A DNA stretch of 64,000 bases from Dipylidium caninum (Eukaryota > Platyhelminthes > Cestoda > Cyclophyllidea > Dipylidiidae), in NCBI GenBank assembly GCA_017562135.1, contig QEYB01001046.1, positions 1,550,001-1,614,000 on the forward strand, written 5' to 3'. Position numbers and translations under genes: made by a program. Of this stretch, positions 32,944-45,400 are shown piece by piece; positions within the stretch are counted from its first letter, which is position 1, and every line of letters starts with the position of its first letter. Under the pieces are notes generated by a model. That model had not been told where the DNA came from and ran no database searches. It was given only the letters and a program-made list of their open reading frames with translations.

Positions 32944-33441
32944 TCAATGAATAAAGATGTGCGTGGCGGTGGAGTGTTGGTCCTCATTGCGACCGAGGAC
33001 AAAGATCTGCTTTTTGAGCCACCTCACAAGTCGGTTGGAGAGAAAGCCGGCGCTGCCCACCGCAGTGCAACCGCAGCCCTCCGAGAGGGCGGTGCCCGGC
33101 CCACCACCGCAGCTGGCGTTGCCACAGGCTCCGACGGGGGCGAGCGAGTGGCCCGCGCACGCCCCCTCCATGTACGTACAGCCGTTGAGGCTGTTGGCCG
33201 AGCAAAGATTGACATCCACGCCGCGGGCCGTGGAGAGGGAGGACGAAGTCTCCGCGCCACCGCCCACGCCCCCGCCAACTCCGCCACCGCCGGCTAGCGT
33301 GTTACCGCTGCCCGCCGTCCTCGTCCTCGTAGCGTCCACCAGAAGACTCGCTGAACGCATCAGAATATGCAGGCGACTCTCCAACTCTGGCGGTTCCCAT
33401 TCAATGCACTTCTGGAGACGTTTCAAAACGTTGCCTGGCAA
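32944..33441 (-). CDS. UNC79: UNC79 exon X, last exon with stop
   Basis: Acceptor CTTTTAG; LPGNVLKRLQKCIEWEPPEL, then a Gly/Cys/Ala-rich insert of about 95 residues, then LSNRLVRWLKKQIFVLGRNE and THIFIH-stop (TGA 32946-32944). The end matches the human RKWLQCTQFKMAQVE...QFYPL tail. Confidence 0.94.
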   Translation of the reverse strand: MPGNVLKRLQKCIEWEPPELESRLHILMRSASLLVDATRTRTAGSGNTLAGGGGVGGGVGGGAETSSSLSTARGVDVNLCSANSLNGCTYMEGACAGHSLAPVGACGNASCGGGPGTALSEGCGCTAVGSAGFLSNRLVRWLKKQIFVLGRNEDQHSTATHIFIH

Positions 33442-36400
33442 CTAAAAGGGAAGAATGAGTGACATGCATGAGATGGCTGATTACAAGACATTAAAAATAG
33501 GGGATGTAGGAAGAAGAAGAAGAGCTAATGGAATGTAATAGTTTGTTAACCGGATGCCACGGGTAAGATTGTAGCGAAGGCACATAGTGAGTTCTCACGA
33601 ATTCTTGAGTTTGATCACAAGGATTCCAGACGCGGAGGAATTACAACTCGAGCGCCTGGAAGCGTTCAGACTAACTCATAAGTTGGCCTCTCTGTGGTGG
33701 GATAAGAAGTATCACTGTCACCTTGCGGTCAAACTAACGACAACTGATTAAATTCGAAAGAGTACACTTGGAATCCCACAGCATGTCTCCGACTCGGAGG
33801 TCGCAAGCCGTCTAGGGCAAAAAATGGGGACTTGCCTGCTTCTGTTTGCCGCTCAGAATGGGGACCCACAGCGTAAGGAGCTGAAAGAAGCATAAAGCTT
33901 CGAGTCAATTTATGGACATTTGAGGCGCAAGTACGTCGGTGAACGGAGCCCCACCAACCTCCACCCACACACACGCATAACGTGACTTGAAAAATTTTAA
34001 AAGGCAAATGGCAGTTTTTCTCCTTTACTCGATAGCCCTGTTCGTTAATTCGATGTCACGCAGGCTTCATTAGCAGGGCGTTTTCCTCTTTCACCCGTCA
34101 CCTGAAAGTACAGACACTGTTGGCAGAATAAATGAACACGATCTCTGGTTCTCAGTTTACAGCAGCGACCGTCTTTCGCAGCTGCATGAAGACATCTCCG
34201 CCCGAGTTGTCCGCTGAGGCTCGTGCTGCGCGTACTGAGAAGTCGGAATGGGTCGTCCAGCCGAGCAGACGACGACTTTGCTGGTCTCGGGCCGAAAATG
34301 ACCAACACACCTGCAGACGCTTTGTGTTCCTCAGCACAGTCTGTGAACTCTTCTGCGCTTTTAAACCTCGGTAGCCTGTTTGCCAGAGGTCTCAATACAA
34401 CCAGGTGTCACGAGTTAGCAGCTGTCACGTCCACTTTCTCCGTATTGCCATGCTCAAACGCCACTCTTTCGTGAATGGCGTGTGAAAGGCCAACTTTGGC
34501 CAGAAGGAAGTGCGCTATGACACACCTGGATGGAAAGTGTCATCAAGAATAAATGCACGAATCGTAACGCATTTCAACTTTGCCATGGCGATCCCGAGCC
34601 AAGTTGTGTACCGAAAAGCTACGAAGGAATGCTAACTGAGGAGGAGGAGGAGAAGGAGGAGGAGGAGGAACGAGGACCAAGCGTCAGTATTCAGCTAATC
34701 CCGCCTGGTAGGTGTCGGAAAATCACTGGGAGAGCACTTGACGTGCGACGGAGTGTCGTTAGGTCTGAGGGGCAAACTATTGATGAAATCCTGCGAGACC
34801 ATACCGGGTCACCTTTAATGTCAGCAATTTAGACGGCCTAGGGTTGAAATGTTCATATATAATATGCTGCAAAGACGCATGACTTGGAAGAAATCCCCGA
34901 ATGGGGTCAAGTTAAGGTCTCAAATTTATCTGAAAGAAAAAAAATAAATCAACACGGTTAATTAAGGCGAGTCACATCTAGGTGCAATTCACTGGTGTGG
35001 GATTAAGAGTGACAGCATCGGCTTCGTAGCTGAAACGGCCTAGCCTCGATCTTAAAACCAGGAGGAGTCCCGTGGCCTAGGAAGTAGCGGTGGGGAGAAA
35101 GGGGGGAGGGAGGAAGGGAGTGAAAGGAGGGGGGCGTGGAGCTTTCGGCACACACGACTAATGGCTTCTCTTCCTCCTCCTCCTCCTCGGCGCGTGGCCG
35201 CACCTAGTCAGCGGCTGGAGGAAGGGAGGAGGAGGCGTCTAACGTGATGATCGCGTGAAATGGCATGCGACAGAGGAGAGCGCACCTTGTCGACTATAAT
35301 GGAGCGGCAGTCCTTGAGCTCCTCCAGCACTGTCAGGAGATGGCCGTTTATCGCCGCAGCCTAGGAGTGGATAAAGAAAAAGGCTCACTGCTACTCGAAG
35401 GCAGCCACTTAATGTCCCATCATCTTGAGATAATCGGATTTGAGGGCAATTAAAAGCCGTGTGTGTGTGTGTCCAAACAGAAGGGCTTTACTTACGTCTT
35501 CAGAGACTGAGAGGAAGTGAGTGATAGTAGGTATGATCTTCAACCAAAACTCCAACGCTGTGGCATTGGCTGCCCGGTAGGCATTGGAGTTGACTGGATG
35601 CAGACTTCCAGCCGCTTCACAGTAGACTGTCCACACCTAAGAGGGCAAATGCACAGCGTCGCAGTCATAGCAACTTGCAGAAGGCGAATTGTAAACCTTC
35701 AGACTTAACTCGTGTCTCCCCGTTCACTCAGCCGGGCCTGCCAACACGAACAAGCACGGAGCAACGGCCTACGACAGGCTGTCCCCCCATTTGCCCCGAC
35801 ACAACATTTCAAAATCCACGAGCCTACTTCTGCAGATTCCCGAGTGGTGGAGTGGGCACCTTCTAATACCCCAAAAAGACACGAATGGAGGATCAACAGG
35901 ACCATGAAGTCCAAATTTCAGCCGTATTAGGTGGGTCAAAAAAGGTTGTTTCCATGTTTTTATCACGACACTAGGTATTCTTAGAGGAAAGCCCGTTGGG
36001 CTGACGTTCAAACTATCAGGTAGTTAAAATGAAAAAGAGGCCAGTGCTTCAGAGTAGAGAGGGCAAGATGACGAGTGTGCAACCTCAGTCAGGCGCCGTC
36101 CTTCCCCAGCCCCTAATCACCCACCTGGCAGAGGAGGAAGGCGTGGTACAGCGAGGACATCACCGCCACCGACTGGAGCTGAAAGTGCAAAAATGCGGTT
36201 GGACGACCAAGAGAGGATGTTGAGCCTCGTCCAGTGTCACTCGACACTCGGGCGATTGCCTCAACGGCTTTAAGTGGATTACACTTGGTTGAGACGTGTG
36301 ATCGAGGTGGGAAGGTTATTCGAAAAAAAAGTAACGGCCGGCAGCTTTGTCGATGACGCCTCCCTCGATGTCTGATGGATCAGAGTGAGGAGTTGACGCT

Positions 36401-39400
36401 CATCGTCTGCTAGTGACAGGGACGGGCGGAGTCAGGCGCCAGAACGTGGCGTGTGACGAGACGGCGATGTGCTTCGACAAAACCGAGTGATGGCGTGACA
36501 TTATTTATTTATCAAAAAGAATTATGCGGAAAGACTCTCGAATGATTAATGACTCGAACCTTAATAATTGAAATTGACAGCTCGTGTCATGACTCTAAAG
36601 GGGACTGCGAAGAAGAGACAGGCCTGACAAGTGGTGGTGGGGCGGTTAAGGAAGAAAATACGTGGATACGAGGCTCGTGAGAGGAATGCGACTCTGGGTC
36701 AAAATGGCCATGGAAAAGAGGGTGAAATCAAGCGGTCAAAAGACTGCCAACAGTGGAGAAAAACGGATGGGGGTGGGAGAGTAGAGATAAGCTGGGAATG
36801 GCCACGGGACCTGTTGCCGAGGAGAGCGTGAGGTCCCACGAAGACCACCTCCGCGGTCATGCACGGGGAGTAGAGGTTGAGTTGTGCGAATGCAAATTTC
36901 TGGGGACAATTGACTGTTACCGTCGTGTCGGTGTGGCTGCCTGCGCGATGATAAACGGTTGTGTAGTGTGCTTCGACTGAAGAGACGGCTGGGGTTTCAC
37001 GGAATCGCATTAAAATGAGGAGTTGATGGAGAACACGCAAGTGTGATTATAATTTACTCCCAATTTAATTTCTGCTCACAGTTGTTCTTGGCAAACTGGG
37101 GGGCTCGTTAGTATCACGCGAGTCCTCATGTACCGGCACAGTAGGTGGGCCGAGTCGGCATTTCCTCTCGATTTGGGAATGCGAGCCACCTACAGTCGTT
37201 GTAGTGAGGGGGAAATGGACACCGAGTGGGTGGTGTGAGGAAAAAAGGACCTTGGGGCGCCGTCAACGACACCTCCGCTCGACCTGGGCCGAGGCGGCTA
37301 TCAGGTCCAGGAAGAAGAGGCAATTCTAATGCCAATGAGGCGTTGCGAGCGATGGCGTCTTCGAAGTCGTCCGAAATTCACGCGCACGTCTTTCCTGAGG
37401 CTGCAGTGCCGGTGTCGAGGAAAGGACGCTCCCAGCATGAGGCGAGAGCTTTGCAGTATGTGAAAAAAAAACAGCATGCACCAGGCGTCGCAGAGGCACT
37501 TTTTTCAAAAGTCCAACTCCCACGCCCCATGAATGCCTCTCCAGAACGCTGAAGGTGGGAAAGCGAAGGAAGCACAGCCATAAGCGATGATGGGTCGTTT
37601 TCCACGTCTAACGCCCACAGTGTCGCCTTTTGTCCATTTAGCTGGATCAGACAGTCAGTGAGTAAAAAAGAGGATCGTAAACATCGCCTGCGACTTCAAG
37701 CGGGATGAGTTTGGCCTTTGACTCACAAAATGCTTTATGAATGCGCCACCTCAATCATGATTATGGCCCGTTGGAGAGGAGGGCAATTTACGGCATCGCG
37801 ATATCTGGCGGAGTGGGATCTTTCTATCCACCCCAGTACACAAAAAATGGCATAGGGGAAGTAACAAATGCGGCTCCTTACGCCAACTTGTTAGGCTGAA
37901 GTGAGGCAAATAGGGGCAGAGATGCCATAAACACAGGAGAATGACCCGCTAAGCAGAAGCAGCATGCACATGCATATTGCCAGTTGTTGGCGTGGAACGG
38001 ACAAGGGCGGTGGGACACCACGAGTGATCAAAAAAGGCTTGGAACTCAGGCGCCTTACTCAAAAATTGGGGCTAAAAAAGCCTTTAGTACATTCCCGCAC
38101 CGCGGAGTACGGTCTTTCCTACCCACAGTCCGAGAAAAGCGGATGAGCAGGAAGGCGGGGAGATTGTGGCCAACTCCCAGTTTCCCCCCCATTTGAACAA
38201 GGGCGGGCTTTGAGACCCGATCGCACTACAGAAATTGTGTAATCTACAGTCCCACTTGTTGACACCCACCTACCTTTTGTTGGTCAAGAAAGCCAGAAAT
38301 GAGGAACTTGACAAGGTCGGCCACCGAATTGACGAATGTGAAGGGCAGCGGTCGACAGGTGAGGCCAGTGGCGTCGCGTGTCAGCGCGGTGTGCATGGTG
38401 GCGCCGAGGAGAAGCCAGGTGAGCGTCCTCACTCGCTCGAGGCACAGCAGAAAGTCCCGTGGTCTGAGATGGCAAAGGAGCGAAGTTCGTACCATGGAGG
38501 ACCTGCCAAATCTCGGTTTCACACACACGCACACAGACAAAGGGAAATTTGCGTCACACCTCACGTTTCTTACGGAGTGGCCTCGGGAAACACCCAGTGG
38601 ATTGGAGCCTAAGTGAAATCTCAGTGCCGAATGAAAGGGATGCGCGTCTCCACAGAAGAGGACTTGTCTCATAGGTGGGGAGACTGGCCCTCTCAGCACT
38701 GGCCATCACGGCCACCCGCCGGGTCGGCTGACGGGCCGAACGAGGGCCGGGAGTTATTTCAACTGAGTGGTGACCAGGTAATTGCTCGCACGCAATCACA
38801 ATGTACGCACGTCCTCATAACGTGTTGTAGCATTTCAACGTCGTCAAGCGGCATGGGAAAAATAACCAGTAGGTCGTGAGCAAAGGCAAAAACTCCCGAC
38901 TGTATATAAGACGGGCGACGGAGGGGGGAGGGGGGGTGAGCTATTAAAGCTTCAAGACACCAAAGGTATTCACGCGCCTCCAAAGTGAGTGCAAAAAGGC
39001 AAGTTTGCCTCCTCTAATTACTGCAGACCAGTCGTGGTTTTAAGGCCTCTGGCCTAATTACACCCTGACAACTCTAAAATGTACATTATCGTGTTGCAAG
39101 GACAATCGCAGTAAAGTTGCGGTCATTGGTGCACCAGAACCTCTGGCCCCCATTGCGGGGCAGATGGCTGCTGTAAAGCAGAATCAGAAAGCCCAAACCG
39201 CACAATTATCGCGTGTCGGCTCTAAAACTGAATGGAGCACTTAGCGACGTCCTTAGAGGCTCGAATCAGTGCAATTGAGCCAAGAGGAAAATGGGAGGCA
39301 AATTTCTAGACAAAACAGCTCTTATTTACCGAAATATTGTGGGAATGCCGGCAGTGAAGAGCTTTCGAAACCTACGGGAGAGCGAGACAGGCTACAGGAA

Positions 39401-42400
39401 TCGCCACATTGATGAAAGGGGATATGGGAGAAAAGGAGCGTACCCCTGCTGCATGAAAGTAGGGATGGATTTGAGCCAGGGTAGGTACTGAAGAATCGGA
39501 GCGTCCAGTCTCGAGGAGTGGGACAGCGTTGGCACCAACGCGAAATGTCCAATGGACATGATGGGACTGCTGACCAACCCCGCCGGGTGCCGCTAGCACT
39601 GAGGCGATACTTGGACTTCGGCTCGTTAAGTTCGGCACCGCCAAGGAGATGTGGCCACCTCCACCAGCGCCGCTGCCAGACACAGAAACCTTCGCTCCGG
39701 GACAGGCGAGTCCTCCCTCATTACTCGATCCATCGGCCCCGAAAAATGTGATTGACGTGGAGCCGCGACCAAACTGTCTACCTCCACTGAAACTACCGCC
39801 TCCGCTAGATTGACCGACACTACGAAAGCTACCACCACCGGAAAGAGAACCGGAGAGCTTAGGAGCCGAAGGTGGAGGCTGTTGCAGCTGTTGTTGTTGT
39901 TGATGTTGTTGTTGTTGTGGTTGTTGAGACGTTGAGGCAGCAGCTGAGGTGCCCTGCTTCGAATAAGAACCAGCGCTTCCACTGGAACCTCCGCGCCTAA
40001 CATTCGTGTCTGCGACTGCGGGAAGTGAATCGTCGGCCAGAAGACCCGGGGAGAGGATGTGGAGGACGTCCTCGTCCTTGACGTTGGCGTGGCGGGAAAG
40101 CTCAAGCGCCACGTACTGCGCTATGCCGGATTTGAGGTGGGCGCCGATCGTGTCTTCGTGGAGAGAGGGCACGTTGGCGGCGGCGGCCGCGGTTGCGTAG
40201 TTGTTCGAGTTAGCGAAACCTGAATTTTGTACTCCGCCACCGCAGAGACCGCCAGACGGTGTCCATTGGTTGCCAGACCCACCACCGCCGTTGCCCTCAT
40301 TTGGATTCATGGATTGTAGCGGTTGAGTGGCCGTTTTTTGAGCTTGCTTCACCTGTTCCAAGTGCACATTTTTGGACATTAATTCATTCACGCTCTCATG
40401 CGCACAACAAAAAATTCCACCTAAGTAAAGCTTCAAGTTTTATTCGGCAGCACTTTATAAGAGTGAAGAATAGTTGGGGGTAGGAGAAATTTTTTGCTAA
40501 AATGACGTTGTCTATCAAATTTTTCCCCACATTTTCTCCCTCCTGTCAGTGCTGACTCAAATGACCGCCACCGAAGTGAGTCGTGTTCGCAATTATTTCG
40601 AGTGGGTTTGGCGCAAAGCCTCGGACGACGTTTCGTCCAGGCCTGAGCCACTTCGCCCGCCGCAACCGCGGTGGCGAGGCGCGAAATACTCACGAAGGCA
40701 AGCGGCATGCATGCAGCAGGACTGCCACAAACAACAGTAACAACAAGAAGAAGAAGAAGAAGAGCATTTTGGTTGTTTTTGGGATGGTCTGACGAAGTAG
40801 GCTATGCTGATATCCCCCGGGAGACTTCACTTCGCATACAAATAATTTAGGCATGAATCTCGCTGCGAGTTGAAGGCAAATTTCACTTGGTCTCTTACAC
40901 AGCAAGTAGATTTGCCAACGCAAAAAAACCCCACATTTCTGTCAATCAGGCAAGAAGGTGATTAATCTCCCAGTAAACGGGTCATCATAAGGCTGGCGGG
41001 TTGATGGTGAGGCGAAAAGTTTTCCCTCTGGCAGTCTGCTGCACGATTTGCGGGTATTCCGACAGCAGTGCAAGCGACGAAATGCACCGGACGTGGCGCG
41101 CCCGGCGACGAGCGAACGGAGGACTCGTGGAAGGCACAAGCGAGCACAGACAAGTTGGTGGCGCCAACGTGATTTCGTCCCTTTCCCCAGCCCTACACAC
41201 ACCCGGATGCCTCGAAGCGTGGGGCGGGCCGGCGCGGAGCTAAAAATGGCAAGTTGGGCCAGCAGCCATTGCCATTTTATATGCCCTCAGATGTCGCCAG
41301 AAGTGGCGTTCGGCGAGAGCACTCGCACCTGTGTCCGGCGGGGCGGGCGACTGGAGCACGCGATGCCCCACTGCTGTCGGCGGGTGGCAAGGGCCGCGGG
41401 CGAATTGTTGCCACTTCCAAGTCTGCCCTTTTACGGCCTCCTAAAATGCGCCTATTTGTCTGCTTTTTGGTTGGTAGAAGAATCGGCATGTCACTCACAT
41501 CGTACCGATTGCTTGTGACAGTGAGTCGCCGAGGGAATTGACCAACGCATAAACACTGCCGCATCCCATTTTCTCCCATTTCCGAGTCAGAAGAATGCAT
41601 CAAGGCGACAAAGCACGTTTCGAACAGCAACCGAAGGCCTACGAATGGCCATACTCAACTCCGGTCTCCAGTGGAGTTCAAAGGTGCCACGTCATCGTCA
41701 TTTTCGGGGAGAGGAGTAGCAGTAGAACGTCCAAAAGTAAAAGGCCGTCCAAATGAAGGCGTGGAAAATTACGGTTTTCCGAAATATTGTTGTTTGGCAA
41801 CAACGAAGGAGAGGACAGGGAGAGGACAGGGAGTGGGGATGCAATTACCTTACGAATCATGTGAACATCGGAGAGGATGTTAAGGCAGTCAACGATGTGA
41901 GGTCGCATTAGTTCGGCCGCTCCGGTTGAGAAGAGGTGGAAGGTCTGCGGATTGAAGATGTCCGTCAGGCCCGGGGAGATCTGGTTGGGCTCCATCGTCC
42001 CGCCCGCGTCCATTATCACGAGCTGAAGGGAGATGCAGTTTTCGAGACTGAATCAACATGGCTTCTGGTGCTTAGGCCAGAGAGTCCTTTACTTCAAGGA
42101 CCTGGTCAAGTTATTTCCTGAAGAGGTGAGGCTCGGGAAAAGCCGGTGAAGCGCACAATGTATTGCCCAACTTTTTCCTAAAACAGTCACTCACGACTTA
42201 TTTTGAGTTGCTCCCCCGTCACTCAGTACTTCATACGGAGTCTATTTAAACGAAGTTGCCGAGATTTGGGAGTTTAGCCTGTGGAAAAGTCAGTGATTTG
42301 ATGGAGTTAAGACTTTTTGACACCATTGTCTCCGGGAGTCCCAAACAGTTCAATAATTACTAATCAGAGTGGAGTTTATTGCTAAAAAGAATGAGGTGAA

Positions 42401-45400
42401 GTTGACGTAACAGCAGACAAGAGCTCGTCCACTTCACACCTTGGCCGGCCTACGTGGCATTTGACCTCGTTACCTGAAGCGTTTTCAGCAGATTCTCGTC
42501 CGGGAGGTAGACTCGAAACTTAAGGGCATTGATGAGCGACTCCACCACAATTTTGGTCAGCTGCGACTTGGCTCTCTCCTGAAATCGGAAAAGGGAAGGA
42601 GTAAGCCAGTGAGCAAGAGAGAGAGAGAGAGAGGAAATAGCAGCCAGACCACGAATCCGTCTTCGAGTTTACTGCATGTGATCAACAAAATAGAGCTAAT
42701 GAAGGGATTAAATTAACCGCACCAGTGGCAACATAGTGAGCCCAGTTGTTCAGGGGAAATTAAATTCTTTGTGAGACGCCAAGTCGGTGGAACTGAGGCC
42801 TGTGTTTCCCATTACACGGAGTGGCGACAAATTTTGACGCGAACTAACGGGGGAATATGAGTTGACGTGGCACCGAGGAGGCAAATGGGACACGCGGCTG
42901 CAGGAGGACGAGGAGCAGGAGGCAAAAGGCGGGCGACGGTGGCGCAAGGCACACCGGACGCCAGCAATAAACCCGCCGCGACTGTAATGGCCACCGGGCA
43001 GACAAGGAGGACGAGAGGGCGGCAAAGTGCTCGACTGCGAGTGCTGAAGTTAATGTGAGGAGGAGAGTGGAAAAGCTCTCCAAATCAGGTCTGCTTACTG
43101 CCAGCCGAGAGGGAGTAAGTTCATATTTTAACTAGCAAATGCTTATCCTTACTTTGAAAGTTCTGTTGCAGAGCGAGCAGATCTCCATGAGGAGCGACGA
43201 GTCCATGTAGCATTGTTCGATCACCAGCCGCAGAATCGTGGCGTACGCGTCTGTTACGCCCAGCTGAAGAACCGAAAGTATAACAATGAGGAACATATGC
43301 GGGGAGTGGGAGGCTGCCGCCTCTCTCTCGCGTCTGCCCGACCGCGACCCTCCACTCAGTTTCCGACGCTCGCAACGAAGCGCTGCACTAAGGCAGTCGC
43401 CTTCGTCAGTTCAAAAACCTGTGGCCGCTCATTCACTCCCTGCTGGACCGCCAGACGCAGATTATAATCCGCAGACGTCATGCGTACGAACGATTGCTGA
43501 AAACCCGGCATTATTTAGTGCTCAGAGTTAAAGTGACAGAGGCATCATCGGTTACCCTCTCTCAGTCAGATTCTAACCCTGGAATCATTGGGCTGGCAGT
43601 AACCCATGCAAATATGCACAAGTAAAATGTGCTCCAGCGTTTGTAAAGGATGCATTGAGGCTAAGATAAGATGTCCGGCGTGTGGGACGAGAGATGGAGG
43701 TCCGGCGTGACCTTCGACGAGATTCTACCACGCCATTAAGCCATCCACGGGTCAGTGCCAGTTGAAAAATGGGGTATTTGGGGGAAAACGGCCAATTTCA
43801 TCACGTGGAAAAGATGCCCTCACGCGCAAGAGGGACGAGGAGGAGGAGGAGGAGCCGAGGAGGAGGGGGTTGATGAAAAGGGGCACTCAGGCCAGATTAT
43901 TAGGAGGAAGGTGAGGAGGATTTCTTCCCGCCGGTGTTCAAAGTGGTTAAAGTCTCACAAATGACACTTGACTTCCCGAGTAATTAGGTTTTTACTGTGC
44001 AGCCACGAGGAAGTACTTCCTACGCAGCGCAGTGAAAGCACACACTTTATTTCGGGATCTCGACTTTTCTACCACGAATTGCTCCCTTAGTGCATCGTAT
44101 GAGAGGAGGAATTTGCCCTTCTGCCTAAACGAAAAGGAGTTCGTGGATGATTCGCAAAAATCTCCTGACTAACCTTGATGGTGGAACTGGTCGGAGACCT
44201 CAGAATGCAGATCATAGATCGGAGAGTCGCGGAGAGATTAGAGGGGAGAGGTCGGATTTGTGCTAACTTCCGAAAGAACGTCTCAAACAGCGGCATCATT
44301 TCAGCCCACCCAGAAGAGATGAAGTTATTCCACTTCTGGTCATCTGTCAACCGCGGCAAATTCTCTAAATACGCGGTCGTATTTTCGAGAACTGTGTTAA
44401 GCGTCTCTGTGGGGAGGGTTTTGCGTTTGTTGAAGTTGTCCAAGGCGGAGATCAGGGGGTAGAAAAGAGACATGTGGTCCTCAAAGTTCACCAACACAGA
44501 AATGATCGCGCGGAAAAGAACGGGATCTGTGGACAAGAGAAGACGTTGTTAAGCACTCAGGCGATAAGATTTCAAGGAGGCTTCACCAACTGTAAGAATA
44601 AACGATGTTGAGCGTCGAATTTCCTCATCACTCACCGAAAGTTGAATTTAGACTGATGAAGATGAGTTAAATTGTTGCCAACGCGGAAATGACAAGTGAT
44701 TATGAGATGGATAAGATGCTAGGCGGGGGGGGGGGGGGCGGCGGCGGAGGCGGAAGAGGGATGAGGCAGTCAGAAATGACGCCTTCCCAAAAAGATGTAG
44801 GAAAGAAGAAAATCTGAGTGACCGCGCAGTCTAAGAGGACGGTGAGTGAGTGCGAATAGAAGACGAGTGAGAGGTTGGAGGGGCTGCCAGAATGTTCCAA
44901 ATTGAATGTTAAGCGGGTTCCGGCCATCTTTGACAGGACCAAGATGATAAGAAACCCTGCGCCGCCAAACGCGGGGAGCAGCTGACTGGTCTCTTAGACG
45001 GCCCCAGTAGCTGCTAGGGAGATGAGCGACAGGACGTGTGCGTACCGGTGTCGGGTGCGGACACCTGAGTGCTATTTCGCCGGGGCAATTACGCCGCTAT
45101 GCCCCACTAATCTGGTCTGGACGAGAGCGGCCGAAAGGGCTGTTAGCTGTAAATAAGTGAAATAAGGACTGCGCCCTGAGAAGGGCATGAAAAAAGGGCA
45201 CATTAGACGTGCGAACGGCCGAATAAAGGGACAGTTGTGTGCATTTTTTAAGAATACTTCCGCTGTTCCCCGACCCACAAATTTTGCCCGAAACTAAAAT
45301 ATTATGCGGGCTGATTACGACCTTGTGGTGGAACGACCAGTTTGTCAGGAGGCCGACAATGCAACCGTCTTTCATTCGTCTAGGCGGCTCCGACCACATT

